Part shown: piece by piece, positions 11,139 to 19,080 of the stretch
Position numbering within the stretch: the first letter of the stretch is position 1
Layout: each line of letters starts with the position of its first letter
Origin: Falsiroseomonas stagni DSM 19981
Lineage (GTDB): Bacteria; Pseudomonadota; Alphaproteobacteria; Acetobacterales; Acetobacteraceae
Direction of reading: 5' to 3'
Assembly (NCBI RefSeq): GCF_900114315.1
Contig: NZ_FOSQ01000001.1
Coordinates: 1 to 64,000, forward strand
DNA: 64,000 nucleotides
Translations under genes and position numbers: made by a program
Notes under the pieces: generated by a model
The model's input: the letters and a program-made list of their open reading frames with translations, nothing else
Database searches by the model: none
Told to the model about the DNA's origin: nothing

Positions 11139-11423
11139 TCAGACGGGGGCGCCGTTCCACACCGGGAAGCTGCCGGAGGCGACGGGCAGGCCGGGGCGGC
11201 GCCAGACGGCGCGCCAGGAGACCTGGTCGAACACCATCCCCATGTGGAAGAACTGGCCGCCGGCGGTCAGCTCGATCTCCGCGACCTGGCCGCGCAGGCC
11301 GGGGGCCAGCTGCTCCATCGCATGGGCCACCAGCTCGTGGCGCGGCACGCCATGGATGGTGCCGGCATCGATCGGCATCAGGGTGTTGGCGGCGAAGGAG
11401 GCGGGGGCGAAATCGAAGGGCAT
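11139..11423 (-). CDS. Small conserved-looking hypothetical protein
   Basis: 94 residues from the ATG at 11423, which has GGAG seven bases upstream. A longer in-frame reading to 11684 is Arg/Pro-rich and overlaps the divergent LolA-like gene, so I reject it. The protein starts MPFDFAPASFAANTL and contains alternating hydrophobic strands (EIELTAGGQFFHMGMVFDQV). There is no signal peptide or membrane segment, and I do not recognise a family. It stands alone between the hydratase gene and the LolA-like gene. Confidence 0.6.
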   Translation of the reverse strand: MPFDFAPASFAANTLMPIDAGTIHGVPRHELVAHAMEQLAPGLRGQVAEIELTAGGQFFHMGMVFDQVSWRAVWRRPGLPVASGSFPVWNGAPV

Positions 11424-11584
11424 GGGAAGCTCCGTGACCGGGATCGTGGTAGGGGATCCCGCTCCTCGGGTGGTGCCGGCCTTTCTGGCCCCCGGGCGTT
11501 CTGGCCCGGTTCGCGTGGGGGCAATAAAGCGCACCGAGGGTTGACGACGGGTAAATCCCGCGGGGACTTTCCGCAGGACCGCGG

Positions 11585-12262
11585 ATGGGCCATCTGCCAG
11601 CCATGCAACGACGCACCCTGATCGCCGCCGCCCTGATCCTCGCCCCGCCGGCGCTGGCGCAGCAATCCCGGCCCACCGCGCCACCGCCGCCGCCCGCCGC
11701 GGCGGCCATCGACCGCGCGGCGGTGGCGCGGGTGGAGGCCTATCTCAACGGGCTGCGGACGCTGAAGGCGCGCTTCCTGCAGGTGGCGCAGAACGGCGCC
11801 TCGGCGGAGGGCACGGCGCTGATCAGCCGGCCCGGCCGCATGCGCTTCGACTACAACCCGCCGGAGCCGATGCTGCTCGTGGCCTCCGGTGGGCAGGTGA
11901 TGATGTATGACCGGGAACTGCGGCAACCCAGCACCGTGCCCGCTTCCTCCACCCCGCTCGGCCTGCTGCTGCGGCAGGAGATCCGGCTCTCCGGCGACAT
12001 CACGGTGACCGGGACGGAGCGGACGGGCGGCTTCCTCCGCATCGGCCTGCACCGCACCGGCGCACCGCAGGAGGGGCGGCTGACGCTGGCCTTCCAGGAA
12101 CAGCCGATGGAGCTGCGGCAATGGACGGTGCTGGACGCGCAGGGGCGGGAGACGCGGGTGACGCTCTATGAGGTCGAGACGGGGGTGCGCCTCGACAACA
12201 AGCTGTTCGACTTCAACGATCCGACCTTCATGGAGCAGGAAGGGCTGAGGCGGGGGGGGTGA
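11585..12262 (+). CDS. LolA-like outer-membrane lipoprotein carrier protein
   Basis: 225 residues. A signal peptide (RRTLIAAALILAPPALA, cleavage before QQ) is followed by a short Pro/Ala linker. The LolA fold then begins with VEAYLNGLRTLKARFLQV, continues through GTALISRPGRMRFDYNPPEP and GGQVMMYDRELRQ, and ends DNKLFDFNDPTF. Known role: periplasmic shuttling of lipoproteins from LolCDE to LolB. The start at 11585 is preferred for its upstream AGGA; an ATG at 11603 would also leave a full signal peptide. It converges on the cupin gene with 21 bp between stops. Confidence 0.87.
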   Translation: MGHLPAMQRRTLIAAALILAPPALAQQSRPTAPPPPPAAAAIDRAAVARVEAYLNGLRTLKARFLQVAQNGASAEGTALISRPGRMRFDYNPPEPMLLVASGGQVMMYDRELRQPSTVPASSTPLGLLLRQEIRLSGDITVTGTERTGGFLRIGLHRTGAPQEGRLTLAFQEQPMELRQWTVLDAQGRETRVTLYEVETGVRLDNKLFDFNDPTFMEQEGLRRGG

Positions 12263-12283
12263 TCGCCGACGCGGGGGGGCGCA

Positions 12284-13468
12284 TCAGTCGCCATCCTCCT
12301 CCAGCAATCCCAGCCGGGTGAGGCGGTGGCAAAAGGCGAGGGCGCCGTCGCCCAGCGCATCGGGCGTGGTGCCTTCCGCCAGCGCGCCGATCCATCCGGC
12401 CTCCGCCGGCGTCAGTGCCAGCGGGTCCCCGGCCCAGCGCAGCCAGGCGCCGCCGGTTTCCTCATCGGGGATGAGGGCGTGCAACAGCCCGCCCGCCAGG
12501 CGCAGCCGCGTGGTGCCGCCCGGCATCCGGGGGAACAGGCCGCGGCCGAGCATGGGCGCGCGGTCCATCGCCAGGCGGTCCAGCAGCGCGAGGGCGGTGC
12601 GTTCCAGGGACGCAGGCTGCGCCAGCATGGCCGCCAGCGGCTGGGCGAGGGGCGCCAGCGCGCCCGGGCCATCCGCCAGGCGCCAGGTGGGAAAGGCGGC
12701 ACGGAGCGCGGGTTCCGCCTCCTCCAGCAGGTCCACCGCCATGCGCAGCACGCTGGCGAAGGAGGGTTCCATGAAGCCCACCGTGACATGCAGCGACGGC
12801 GCCGCGCCATCCTGCGCAGCGGCATCGTGCAGCACGCCACGGGGGACATAGAGGGCATCGCCCGGGCGCATGGTGATCTCCACCGCCTCCGCCAGCGGTT
12901 CCACGCCGCCGACCCAGGGGGTGCGGCGGGTGGGGGCCGGGAAGGGCTGGCCCGGCCAGATGCGCCAGTGCTTCTCCCCCTGCACCTGCAGGACCAGCAC
13001 GTCATGCGTGTCGTAATGCATGCGGAAGCCCTGGGCGCCGGGGGGCGTCAGGTAGATGTTCGCCTGCACCGCATGCAGGAAGACCTGTTCCAGCCCCCGG
13101 CAGAAGCGCCCCAGCGCCGGGTGCAGTTCATGAAACTGGGAGATGACGAGCGTCGCCCCGCGGTCGAAGGCGTGGAACAGGCGGGGCAGGTCGGCCGCGC
13201 CATCGGCCGTGGCATACTCATCCTCCGGCACCCCCGCGCCGCCCTGGCGGTTGCCATCGGCCATGGAGATGCGGGGCCGCCGCGCGGCATCCGTCGCCAG
13301 GAAGGCATCGAGGTCCGCGATGGAGAGCAGGGGCGCGTAGCGGGCGGGGTCACTGGCGGGAAAGTGGCGCCAATCCGTGCTCTCCCGCAGTGCGAAACCA
13401 TCCTCGACCGACATATCGCCGAAGCCCAGCGCCCAGGCTTCCTCCGCCATCCCAGCCATGCCCGTCAT
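12284..13468 (-). CDS. JmjC-like cupin dioxygenase (Cupin_4 / ribosomal oxygenase type)
   Basis: 394 residues if started at the ATG at 13468; nearby ATGs at 13459 and 13450 are equally possible behind a GGGGGGA run. The further extension to 13633 is Arg-rich and overlaps motA. The Fe(II)/2-oxoglutarate core shows HYDTHDVLVLQVQGEKHW (the HxD metal pair) and a distal His in PRGVLHDAA, the arrangement of bacterial YcfD/ROX-like protein hydroxylases. The C-terminal ~150 residues form the helical wHTH-like tail of the family. A hydroxylase of a ribosomal protein is the best guess; the substrate is not determinable. Its neighbour on the same strand is motA, 58 bp upstream. Confidence 0.8.
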   Translation of the reverse strand: MTGMAGMAEEAWALGFGDMSVEDGFALRESTDWRHFPASDPARYAPLLSIADLDAFLATDAARRPRISMADGNRQGGAGVPEDEYATADGAADLPRLFHAFDRGATLVISQFHELHPALGRFCRGLEQVFLHAVQANIYLTPPGAQGFRMHYDTHDVLVLQVQGEKHWRIWPGQPFPAPTRRTPWVGGVEPLAEAVEITMRPGDALYVPRGVLHDAAAQDGAAPSLHVTVGFMEPSFASVLRMAVDLLEEAEPALRAAFPTWRLADGPGALAPLAQPLAAMLAQPASLERTALALLDRLAMDRAPMLGRGLFPRMPGGTTRLRLAGGLLHALIPDEETGGAWLRWAGDPLALTPAEAGWIGALAEGTTPDALGDGALAFCHRLTRLGLLEEDGD

Positions 13469-13526
13469 TCCCCCCGCCGATCGATGGTGCATCATCGGCG
13501 GGGAGCGTGATCCAGGGAAGGGGGCG

Positions 13527-14387
13527 CTACTTCGCCTCCTGCAGCGCCGTTTCCATCGCGGCGAAATTGGGCATGAGGCCGGAGGGGATGGTCTTGCGGC
13601 CGACCTCGATCGCGACCTGCGGCGCGTTGCCATGCAGATGCGCGACCAGCACGGCGCGGATCACCTCCAGGAACCGCGCATCCTCCTCCACCACGCCCTT
13701 CAGGCGGACGGCGATGGGGCCGACCAGGCCATAGGCGAGCAGCACGCCGAGGAAGGTGCCAACCAGCGCCGATCCGATCATCGCGCCCAGCACCGCCGGC
13801 GGCTTGTCGATGGAGCCCATGGTCTTGATGACGCCGAGCACGGCGGCGACGATGCCGAGCGCGGGCAGCGCATCCGCCATGTTCTGCAGGGCATGCGCGG
13901 CGTGCAGCTCCTCGTTCCGCACCTTCTTCAGCTCGCTCGCCATGATGTCCTCGATCTGGTGCGGATCGTCGGCGTTCATGCCGACCATGCGCAGGTAGTC
14001 GCAGATCAGGTAGGTCGCGTGATGATCCGCCATGATGCGGGGGTAGGCCAGGAAGATCGGGCTTTCCGTCGGCTTCTCGATATGCGGCTCCAGCCCCGCG
14101 GCACCCTTGGACTGCGCGACCTTCAGCAGCTTGTGCAGCAGCACGCCGAGGTCGAGGTAGTCCTGCGTCTTGTACCGGCTGCCCTTGATGGCCTTCCCGA
14201 TGCCGCCCATCGTGTGCTTCACGTCGGACATCGAGTTGGACATGAGGAAGCTGCCGACGGCGGCGCCGCCGATGATCAGCATCTCGAAGGGCAGGGCGTG
14301 GAGGATCGGCCCCATCTGGCCGCCCGCGACCATGTAGCCGCCGAAGACGCAGGCCAGAAGGATGGCGAGGCCAGCGATCAGGATCAT
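13527..14387 (-). CDS. motA: Flagellar motor stator protein MotA
   Basis: 286 residues with four membrane segments. The first two are N-terminal (MILIAGLAILLACVFGGYMV and FEMLIIGGAAVGSFLMS). The last two carry the conserved prolines in PALGIVAAVLGVIKTMGS and GTFLGVLLAYGLVGPI. The cytoplasmic loop that contacts FliG lies between. It forms the proton-conducting stator with MotB and drives flagellar rotation. The ATG overlaps the motB stop (ATGA), so translation is coupled, but motA comes second, the reverse of the usual order. Confidence 0.95.
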   Translation of the reverse strand: MILIAGLAILLACVFGGYMVAGGQMGPILHALPFEMLIIGGAAVGSFLMSNSMSDVKHTMGGIGKAIKGSRYKTQDYLDLGVLLHKLLKVAQSKGAAGLEPHIEKPTESPIFLAYPRIMADHHATYLICDYLRMVGMNADDPHQIEDIMASELKKVRNEELHAAHALQNMADALPALGIVAAVLGVIKTMGSIDKPPAVLGAMIGSALVGTFLGVLLAYGLVGPIAVRLKGVVEEDARFLEVIRAVLVAHLHGNAPQVAIEVGRKTIPSGLMPNFAAMETALQEAK

Positions 14388-15424
14388 GGCGCAGTCACTC
14401 CTTGGGCGGGCAGCAGCATCAGCACCGCGACCCGTCGGTTCGCGGCATCAAGCGGATTGGCGGGGACAAGCAGTTCGCGTTCGGCGCGGCCGGTCACGCT
14501 GCGCATGCGGCGGTCCGTGATGCCGGCATCGACCAGCAGGCGGCGCGTGGCATTGGCGCGTTCGGCGGAAAGGTCCCAGTTCGATCGTTCGCCGCCGCTG
14601 CGGAAGGGTGCGGCATCGGTGTGGCCCGTGACCTCGATGGGATGGGGCAGGCGGGCCAGCACCTGCGCCACGCGCAGCAGCAGCGCGCGGCCGCGTTCAT
14701 TGGGCGCGGCGCGGCCGGTTTCGAAGACCGGCTGGCCTTCGGCATCCACCAGCTGGATGCGCAGGCCCTCCGGCACTTCCTCCACGATCAATTGCCGGCC
14801 GAGTGAGGCCAAGGCGGGGTCGTTGCGGACGGCCTGGCGGATCTCCTCCGCCGCGCGGGTCAGCAATTCCTGGCGCGCGGCTTCGGCGGCGCGGCGGAGC
14901 GCCTCGTTGTCCACGGAGCCGCGACGGGCGGCATTGTCCGATCCGCGCAGCGCGGCTTCCAGCTCTCCCGCGCGGCGGGCGGCATCCGCCATGGCATCGC
15001 CTTCCGGCACGGCCTGGGCGGGCGGCGTCTGCTGGCGGGCGGAGGGGCGGGGCAGGCGGATCTCCGGGCCTTCCTCCTCCTCCTCCGAATCCAGGCCGGG
15101 CTGGGCGGTGCGCATCATCGGCACCAGCGGCGCGTCGGCGATGAGGGGACCATCGCTGTAGAGGCTTCGGCCGCCGAAGGGCTGGCCCGAGCCGCTGGGC
15201 CCGCGCGCCAGGTCGTTGGGCTGCGCGAAATAGTCGGCGATGCCGCGGCGCTGCGCTTCCGTCGTCGCGTTCACCAGCCACATCAGCAGGAAGAAGGCCA
15301 TCATCGCCGTGACGAAGTCGGCATAGGCGATCTTCCACGCGCCGCCGTGATGGGCGTGCTCGCCTTCCTCGATCCGCTTGATCACGATCGGGGCGATGTT
15401 GCCCTTGCCACCGGGCTTCGGCAT
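14384..15424 (-). CDS. motB: Flagellar motor protein MotB
   Basis: 346 residues. A basic N-terminus (VIKRIEEGEHAHHGG) leads into one membrane helix, IAYADFVTAMMAFFLLMWLV, which contains the proton-carrying Asp. A plug and linker with an acidic EEEEE stretch follow. The C-terminal OmpA-like peptidoglycan-binding domain has VTGHTDAAPF and LSAERANATRRLL. It anchors the stator to the wall. Overlaps motA by four bases. The CtrA-like regulator gene lies 26 bp upstream on the same strand, so the three could share a transcript. Confidence 0.95.
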   Translation of the reverse strand: MPKPGGKGNIAPIVIKRIEEGEHAHHGGAWKIAYADFVTAMMAFFLLMWLVNATTEAQRRGIADYFAQPNDLARGPSGSGQPFGGRSLYSDGPLIADAPLVPMMRTAQPGLDSEEEEEGPEIRLPRPSARQQTPPAQAVPEGDAMADAARRAGELEAALRGSDNAARRGSVDNEALRRAAEAARQELLTRAAEEIRQAVRNDPALASLGRQLIVEEVPEGLRIQLVDAEGQPVFETGRAAPNERGRALLLRVAQVLARLPHPIEVTGHTDAAPFRSGGERSNWDLSAERANATRRLLVDAGITDRRMRSVTGRAERELLVPANPLDAANRRVAVLMLLPAQGVTAP

Positions 15425-15450
15425 CGGGGTTTCTCCTGCCCTTGCCGCGG

Positions 15451-16227
15451 TCAGGCGCCGGCCAGGCCGAAGCCGGCGGCGGGCACCAGATGGGCGCGGC
15501 GCATGCGGGGCTGGCCGGCGGCGAAACGGTCCCGCGCGGCAGCGACGGCGGCCGGGCCGGGGTCTTCCGCCACATAGCCCAGGCCCCAGACGGTGCGGAC
15601 GATCTCCGCCGCGCCGGCCGCCGCCAGCTTGCGCCGCAGCTTGCAGACGAAGACGTCGATGATGCGCTGGTCGGGGCCTTCCTCATCGCCGTAGAGGCGG
15701 CTCATGAAACGCTCCTTGCTCAGCAGCGCGGAGCGGCGGAGCAGCAGCGTCTCCAGCACCTCGAACTCCCGGCCCGTGATGGTGACGGGGCGGCCATCGA
15801 CGGTGACGGATTGGCGGTCCCGGTCCAGCGCGACATTGCCGCAGAGGAGGAGGGAGGGCGCATGCGCTGCGGTGCGCCGCACCATCGCCTGCACGCGCGC
15901 GACGACGACGGGGCTGGCCACTGGGCGCGCCACCAGGTCATCGGCGCCATGGTTCAGCGCGGTCGCTTCCTCCGCCGGCGTCATCGGGCCGGCGATGACC
16001 AGGATGGGCGCCTGGACGCCGTGGCGGCGGATGTCCCGCAGCACCGGCAGCGCTTCCCGCGACAGATCCGCCACGCTGAGGACGACGGCATCGAAGGGAC
16101 CGCTTTCCGCCGTCGTGGCGCCGATGCCGTCGAGATCATCCGCCTGTTCGACGAAGCGCCCGGAACCCGCCAGAGCCCGGCGCAGCGGCGCGTGATCGTC
16201 AGCCGTGACGCCGAGCAGGATTCTCAT
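15451..16227 (-). CDS. CtrA-like winged-helix regulator with degenerate receiver
   Basis: 258 residues from the ATG at 16227, with GAGG upstream. The N-terminal ~115 residues have receiver topology, but the acidic pocket is absent (MRILLGVTADD), the phospho-acceptor Asp is Ser (VVLSVADLS), and the conserved Lys is Arg (ARPV). The C-terminal domain is closely CtrA-like: VTITGREFEVLETLLLRR, IIDVFVCKLRRKLAAAG and VWGLGYVAEDP. It should bind DNA but probably is not switched by Asp phosphorylation. It sits between fliX and motBA and may control motility genes, as FtcR-type regulators do. A tail of ~35 residues after the winged helix is unusual. Two paralogues lie at 24.7 and 31.8 kb. Confidence 0.85.
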   Translation of the reverse strand: MRILLGVTADDHAPLRRALAGSGRFVEQADDLDGIGATTAESGPFDAVVLSVADLSREALPVLRDIRRHGVQAPILVIAGPMTPAEEATALNHGADDLVARPVASPVVVARVQAMVRRTAAHAPSLLLCGNVALDRDRQSVTVDGRPVTITGREFEVLETLLLRRSALLSKERFMSRLYGDEEGPDQRIIDVFVCKLRRKLAAAGAAEIVRTVWGLGYVAEDPGPAAVAAARDRFAAGQPRMRRAHLVPAAGFGLAGA

Positions 16228-16305
16228 CGGTCTTTGCCTCGCGTTTTTCGCAGGGTGTGTGGGCGGCGCCGGGACGACGCTGAAGAAGGACATGTCCACC
16301 GCGCC

Positions 16306-16755
16306 TTACGCGTGGCCGCTGGTGATGAGGTCGGGGGGCAGCCGCTTGGCGATCTCGATGCGCAGGCGAAGCGCCACGGGGGCGCAGACGCGTCGCGCCT
16401 CGGCACCCTCCGCCGCCAGCGCTTCGGCTTCCGCCGCGGCGGCTTCCAGCACCTCCATCGCGGGCGGTTCTTCGGCCAGCAGGCGGCGCTGCATGTCGCG
16501 CAGCAGCGCCAGGCCCTGCGTCGCCGCATCCTGGGGGGAAGGGCGCCGGCGGCGTGGCGGCGGATCGTCATGCCCCTGGATCGCCAGCAGCCCGGTGGCG
16601 CATTGCGGACCCGTGCTGGCCATGACGCCGCCATCGGCTTCGCCGCCGTTGAATCCATGGGCGCCGAGCAACGCGCCGAAATCGCCGCGCATCGCGCGCA
16701 GCCGCGATGCCGCGATCGGCGGCGGCGGGGCGGCGGTGGTGGCGACGCGCAACAT
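16306..16755 (-). CDS. fliX: Flagellar assembly regulator FliX
   Basis: 149 residues, the FliX length. Its C-terminal half carries RRRRPSPQDAATQGLALLRDMQRRLL and ends LRLRIEIAKRLPP, matching the helical FliX core. The N-terminus is short and low-complexity. In Caulobacter, FliX couples assembly of the early flagellar structure to the sigma54 activator FlbD. No flbD is in the window. The next gene downstream on the strand is the CtrA-like regulator, 78 bp away; the divergent neighbour is a lytic transglycosylase. Confidence 0.82.
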   Translation of the reverse strand: MLRVATTAAPPPPIAASRLRAMRGDFGALLGAHGFNGGEADGGVMASTGPQCATGLLAIQGHDDPPPRRRRPSPQDAATQGLALLRDMQRRLLAEEPPAMEVLEAAAAEAEALAAEGAEARRVCAPVALRLRIEIAKRLPPDLITSGHA

Positions 16756-16917
16756 GGGCAGGGCTACCCCTTCTGGATTTCTCGATTGCCCGTTTGCGCG
16801 CCGTCGATTTCTGCGGTGTGAACAGTACGGTCGGCGCCGTCCCGGCCTTCAGCCACGCCGGTCTTCGTGACCGCGCGCCTCGGGATGATCGCAGCTGTTC
16901 AGAGGTGGTAGCGGTGC

Positions 16918-16933
16918 TGGCATGGGCGTTGCG
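16918..16933 (+). promoter_or_regulatory. Sigma54-like promoter match upstream of the lytic transglycosylase
   Basis: TGGCATGGGCGTTGCG matches the -24 GG / -12 GC pattern (TGGCAC-N5-TTGC) with exact 10-bp GG-to-GC spacing. It would place the transcript start at about 16944, essentially at the ATG at 16945, so it requires a leaderless message or is a chance match. Fits the fliX context, but weak. Confidence 0.3.
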
Positions 16934-16944
16934 ACGCATCGCGC

Positions 16945-17760
16945 ATGATCCGCATCCTGGCTTCCCTGCTGCTGCTGTCCCTGGTCCTGGCTGGCGCGCC
17001 TGCGCGCGCGCAGGTCGCGCTGTGCCGCGCCGCGATCACGGCGGCGGAGGCCGAGTTCGCCATTCCCGACCGCCTGCTGCTTGGCATCGGGCGCGTGGAA
17101 AGCGGGCGGCGCGATCCGCAGACCGGCAGCTTCGACCCCTGGCCCTGGGTGATCAATGCGGAGGGGCGCGGCAGTTTCTTCCCATCGCGGGAGGCGGCGA
17201 TGGAGGCGGTGCGCGCGCTGCAGGCTTCCGGCATGCGGTCCATCGATGTGGGCTGCATGCAGATCAACCTGCGCCACCACCCGAATGCCTTTGCCAGCCT
17301 CGAGGAAGCCTTCGACCCGCAGGCGAATGCGCGCTACGCCGCGCGCTTCCTGACGACGCTGCAGCAGCGCGCGGGGGACTGGACGGTGGCGGCGGGGCAT
17401 TACCATTCGCAGACGCCCGAATTCGCGGAACGCTACCGTGCGCGCCTGGCGGCGGTGATGGCGAATGAGCGTCGTTCGCCGACGCCGGAGCCGGCCGCCG
17501 TGCCCCGCCTGGCGGCCGCGCCCGTGGCACCCGTGGCGCCCGGCGGCGTGGGGATCCAGGCCGCCGCGCCGCCCGCGCGCGGGGCGCTGGATGCCTATCG
17601 CGCTGCGCCGATCCCGGTGGCGGGACGTGGGCAGAATCTACCGGCCCCGGCGGCCAACCCGGCATCGGGTGCCGCGCCGGTGCAGGTGGCCGCCACGCGG
17701 GCGCCGCATGTGGTGGCGGAGGTCGGGCTGGGCGGGATCGGGAACCGGCGGCTGTTCTGA
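16945..17760 (+). CDS. Secreted lytic transglycosylase (SLT-like), likely flagellum-associated
   Basis: 271 residues. A signal peptide (MIRILASLLLLSLVLAGAPARA, then QVALC) is followed by a transglycosylase domain to about residue 175. It has the catalytic Glu in GIGRVESGRRDP, then IDVGCMQINLRHHP and AAGHYHSQTPEFAERY, the classic ES...GxMQxN...YN-type pattern. A Pro/Ala-rich tail of ~95 residues follows. It cleaves peptidoglycan glycan strands with anhydro-sugar formation, probably opening the wall for the flagellar rod, given the fliX, flgK and flgL neighbours. Confidence 0.88.
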   Translation: MIRILASLLLLSLVLAGAPARAQVALCRAAITAAEAEFAIPDRLLLGIGRVESGRRDPQTGSFDPWPWVINAEGRGSFFPSREAAMEAVRALQASGMRSIDVGCMQINLRHHPNAFASLEEAFDPQANARYAARFLTTLQQRAGDWTVAAGHYHSQTPEFAERYRARLAAVMANERRSPTPEPAAVPRLAAAPVAPVAPGGVGIQAAAPPARGALDAYRAAPIPVAGRGQNLPAPAANPASGAAPVQVAATRAPHVVAEVGLGGIGNRRLF

Positions 17761-17776
17761 GCGACGGTGGTTGAGC

Positions 17777-17910
17777 GCAGGGGGACGCCGTCCCCCTGCA
17801 ACCCCCTGCGAAGGGGCAGCGGCCCCTTCGATCCCCGTTCATTCAGGCCTGGGGTACAGGGGCCCGCTGGCCCCTGGCGGATGGGGTTTGGGGAAGGCAG
17901 CGCCTTCCCC
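17777..17910. repeat. Intergenic modular hairpin repeat, copy B
   Basis: Four perfect hairpins in 134 bp: 17777-17799 (10-bp stem), 17810-17829 (8 bp), 17857-17876 (8 bp, loop CGCT) and 17890-17910 (9 bp, loop AGC). The last is preceded by GGCGGATGGGGT. Order and sequence match copies at 4.7, 54.3 and 63.3 kb. The CAGGGGCCCGCTGGCCCCTG module is nearly identical to that in copy A. Located between convergent genes, probably as a bidirectional terminator. The rest of 17761-17993 shows nothing else. Confidence 0.78.
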
Positions 17911-17993
17911 AACTCTCCAGTCCAGACAACGAAAAACCGCGCCACCCCCTGCGGGACGGCGCGGCTTCCCCAGCCCGGCGATGGCGCCCGGGA

Positions 17994-19073
17994 TCAGCCC
18001 AGGAACTTGGTCAACGACAGGTTGGACAGCATGGCCAGCGACCGGTAGCTGGCCTCCAGCTGCGTCTGGGTGGCCTGGGCGCGGCTGATGGCCTCCGCCA
18101 GGTCCACGCCCTCGACCTCGGAGAGCTGGCCTTCCAGCTGCGTCGCGAGGTCGCTGTGGCGGACACGGGAATCCGACAGCCGCTGCTCCGCGGTGCCGAG
18201 GCCCGCGGCCTCGTCGCTCACGCCCGAGAGGCCGGCGCGCAGCGCGCCGAGCGCCCCGGTGACCACCTGCTGGTAGTCCGCGCCGCCGGTGGTGCCGAGC
18301 TGGTCGAGATTGGCGATGACGGAGAGGCTGTAGATCAGGTCCCGCGCCCAGGATCCGGTGCTGTCGGCATCCCTGGACGGCATCGCGCCGGCGTTGCGGT
18401 TGGGGTAGAGGCCGATCTCCACGGCGCCGCCTTCGCTGACCGGGACAGAGGCCAGGCTGTCCTCCACCTCGCCATTCGCGGCGGCGGTGGCATAGGCGGA
18501 GAAGGGCGTGATGGCCGGGTCGTTGCTGGCGCCCAGGTCGCGCATCGTGGCGCGCAGCGCGCCGCCGCCGCCGCTCGCCATGCCCTTCATGGCATCGCGG
18601 ATGGCGGCGAACAGGTTGCCGTCCTCCACCCGGCCGGGGATGGGCGTGCCATCCAGGTCGGCGCCGCCGAACAGGCTCTCCCCCTGGTAGCGTTCGTTGA
18701 TCATGCCGGTCACCTCCCGCAGCGCGGACCGCGCGCCGATGGCGGCGGCGCTGACCTGCGTGGCGCCGCCACTCAGCAGCGCGGTGGCGGTGGCGACCAT
18801 GTCGGTGGTGATGGTGGAAAGGCGCGACAGCGCGGATTGCGTGACGGCGGCGCGTGCCTCCCCCCGTTCCGCGGCGCGGGCGAGGGATTCGTGGCGCGCG
18901 ACTTCGGAGCGGAGGTCGATCGCGCGGCGCGCATCGCCGCCGAGGCCCGCATAGGTGGCGGCGCGCTGGCCGCCCGAGGTCTGCCGCGTCTGGTCCGCGA
19001 GCCGCGCACGCAGCTGGCTGGCGGCTTCGGAGGCGCGATCGATGGCCGCGAAGCCGGAAATGGTCATGGCCAT
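17994..19073 (-). CDS. flgL: Flagellar hook-filament junction protein FlgL (HAP3)
   Basis: 359 residues. The N-terminal coiled region (ISGFAAIDRASEAASQLRARLADQTRQTSGG) and the C-terminal SRAQATQTQLEASYRSLAML-SNLSLTKFLG end are flagellin-like, as in FlgL. The middle contains NERYQGESLFGGADLDGTPI, the FLFGG-type segment. It forms the junction between the hook and the filament together with FlgK. It is directly after flgK (7 bp), same strand. Followed by the copy B hairpin repeat. Confidence 0.9.
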   Translation of the reverse strand: MAMTISGFAAIDRASEAASQLRARLADQTRQTSGGQRAATYAGLGGDARRAIDLRSEVARHESLARAAERGEARAAVTQSALSRLSTITTDMVATATALLSGGATQVSAAAIGARSALREVTGMINERYQGESLFGGADLDGTPIPGRVEDGNLFAAIRDAMKGMASGGGGALRATMRDLGASNDPAITPFSAYATAAANGEVEDSLASVPVSEGGAVEIGLYPNRNAGAMPSRDADSTGSWARDLIYSLSVIANLDQLGTTGGADYQQVVTGALGALRAGLSGVSDEAAGLGTAEQRLSDSRVRHSDLATQLEGQLSEVEGVDLAEAISRAQATQTQLEASYRSLAMLSNLSLTKFLG

Positions 19074-19080
19074 GACTCCC

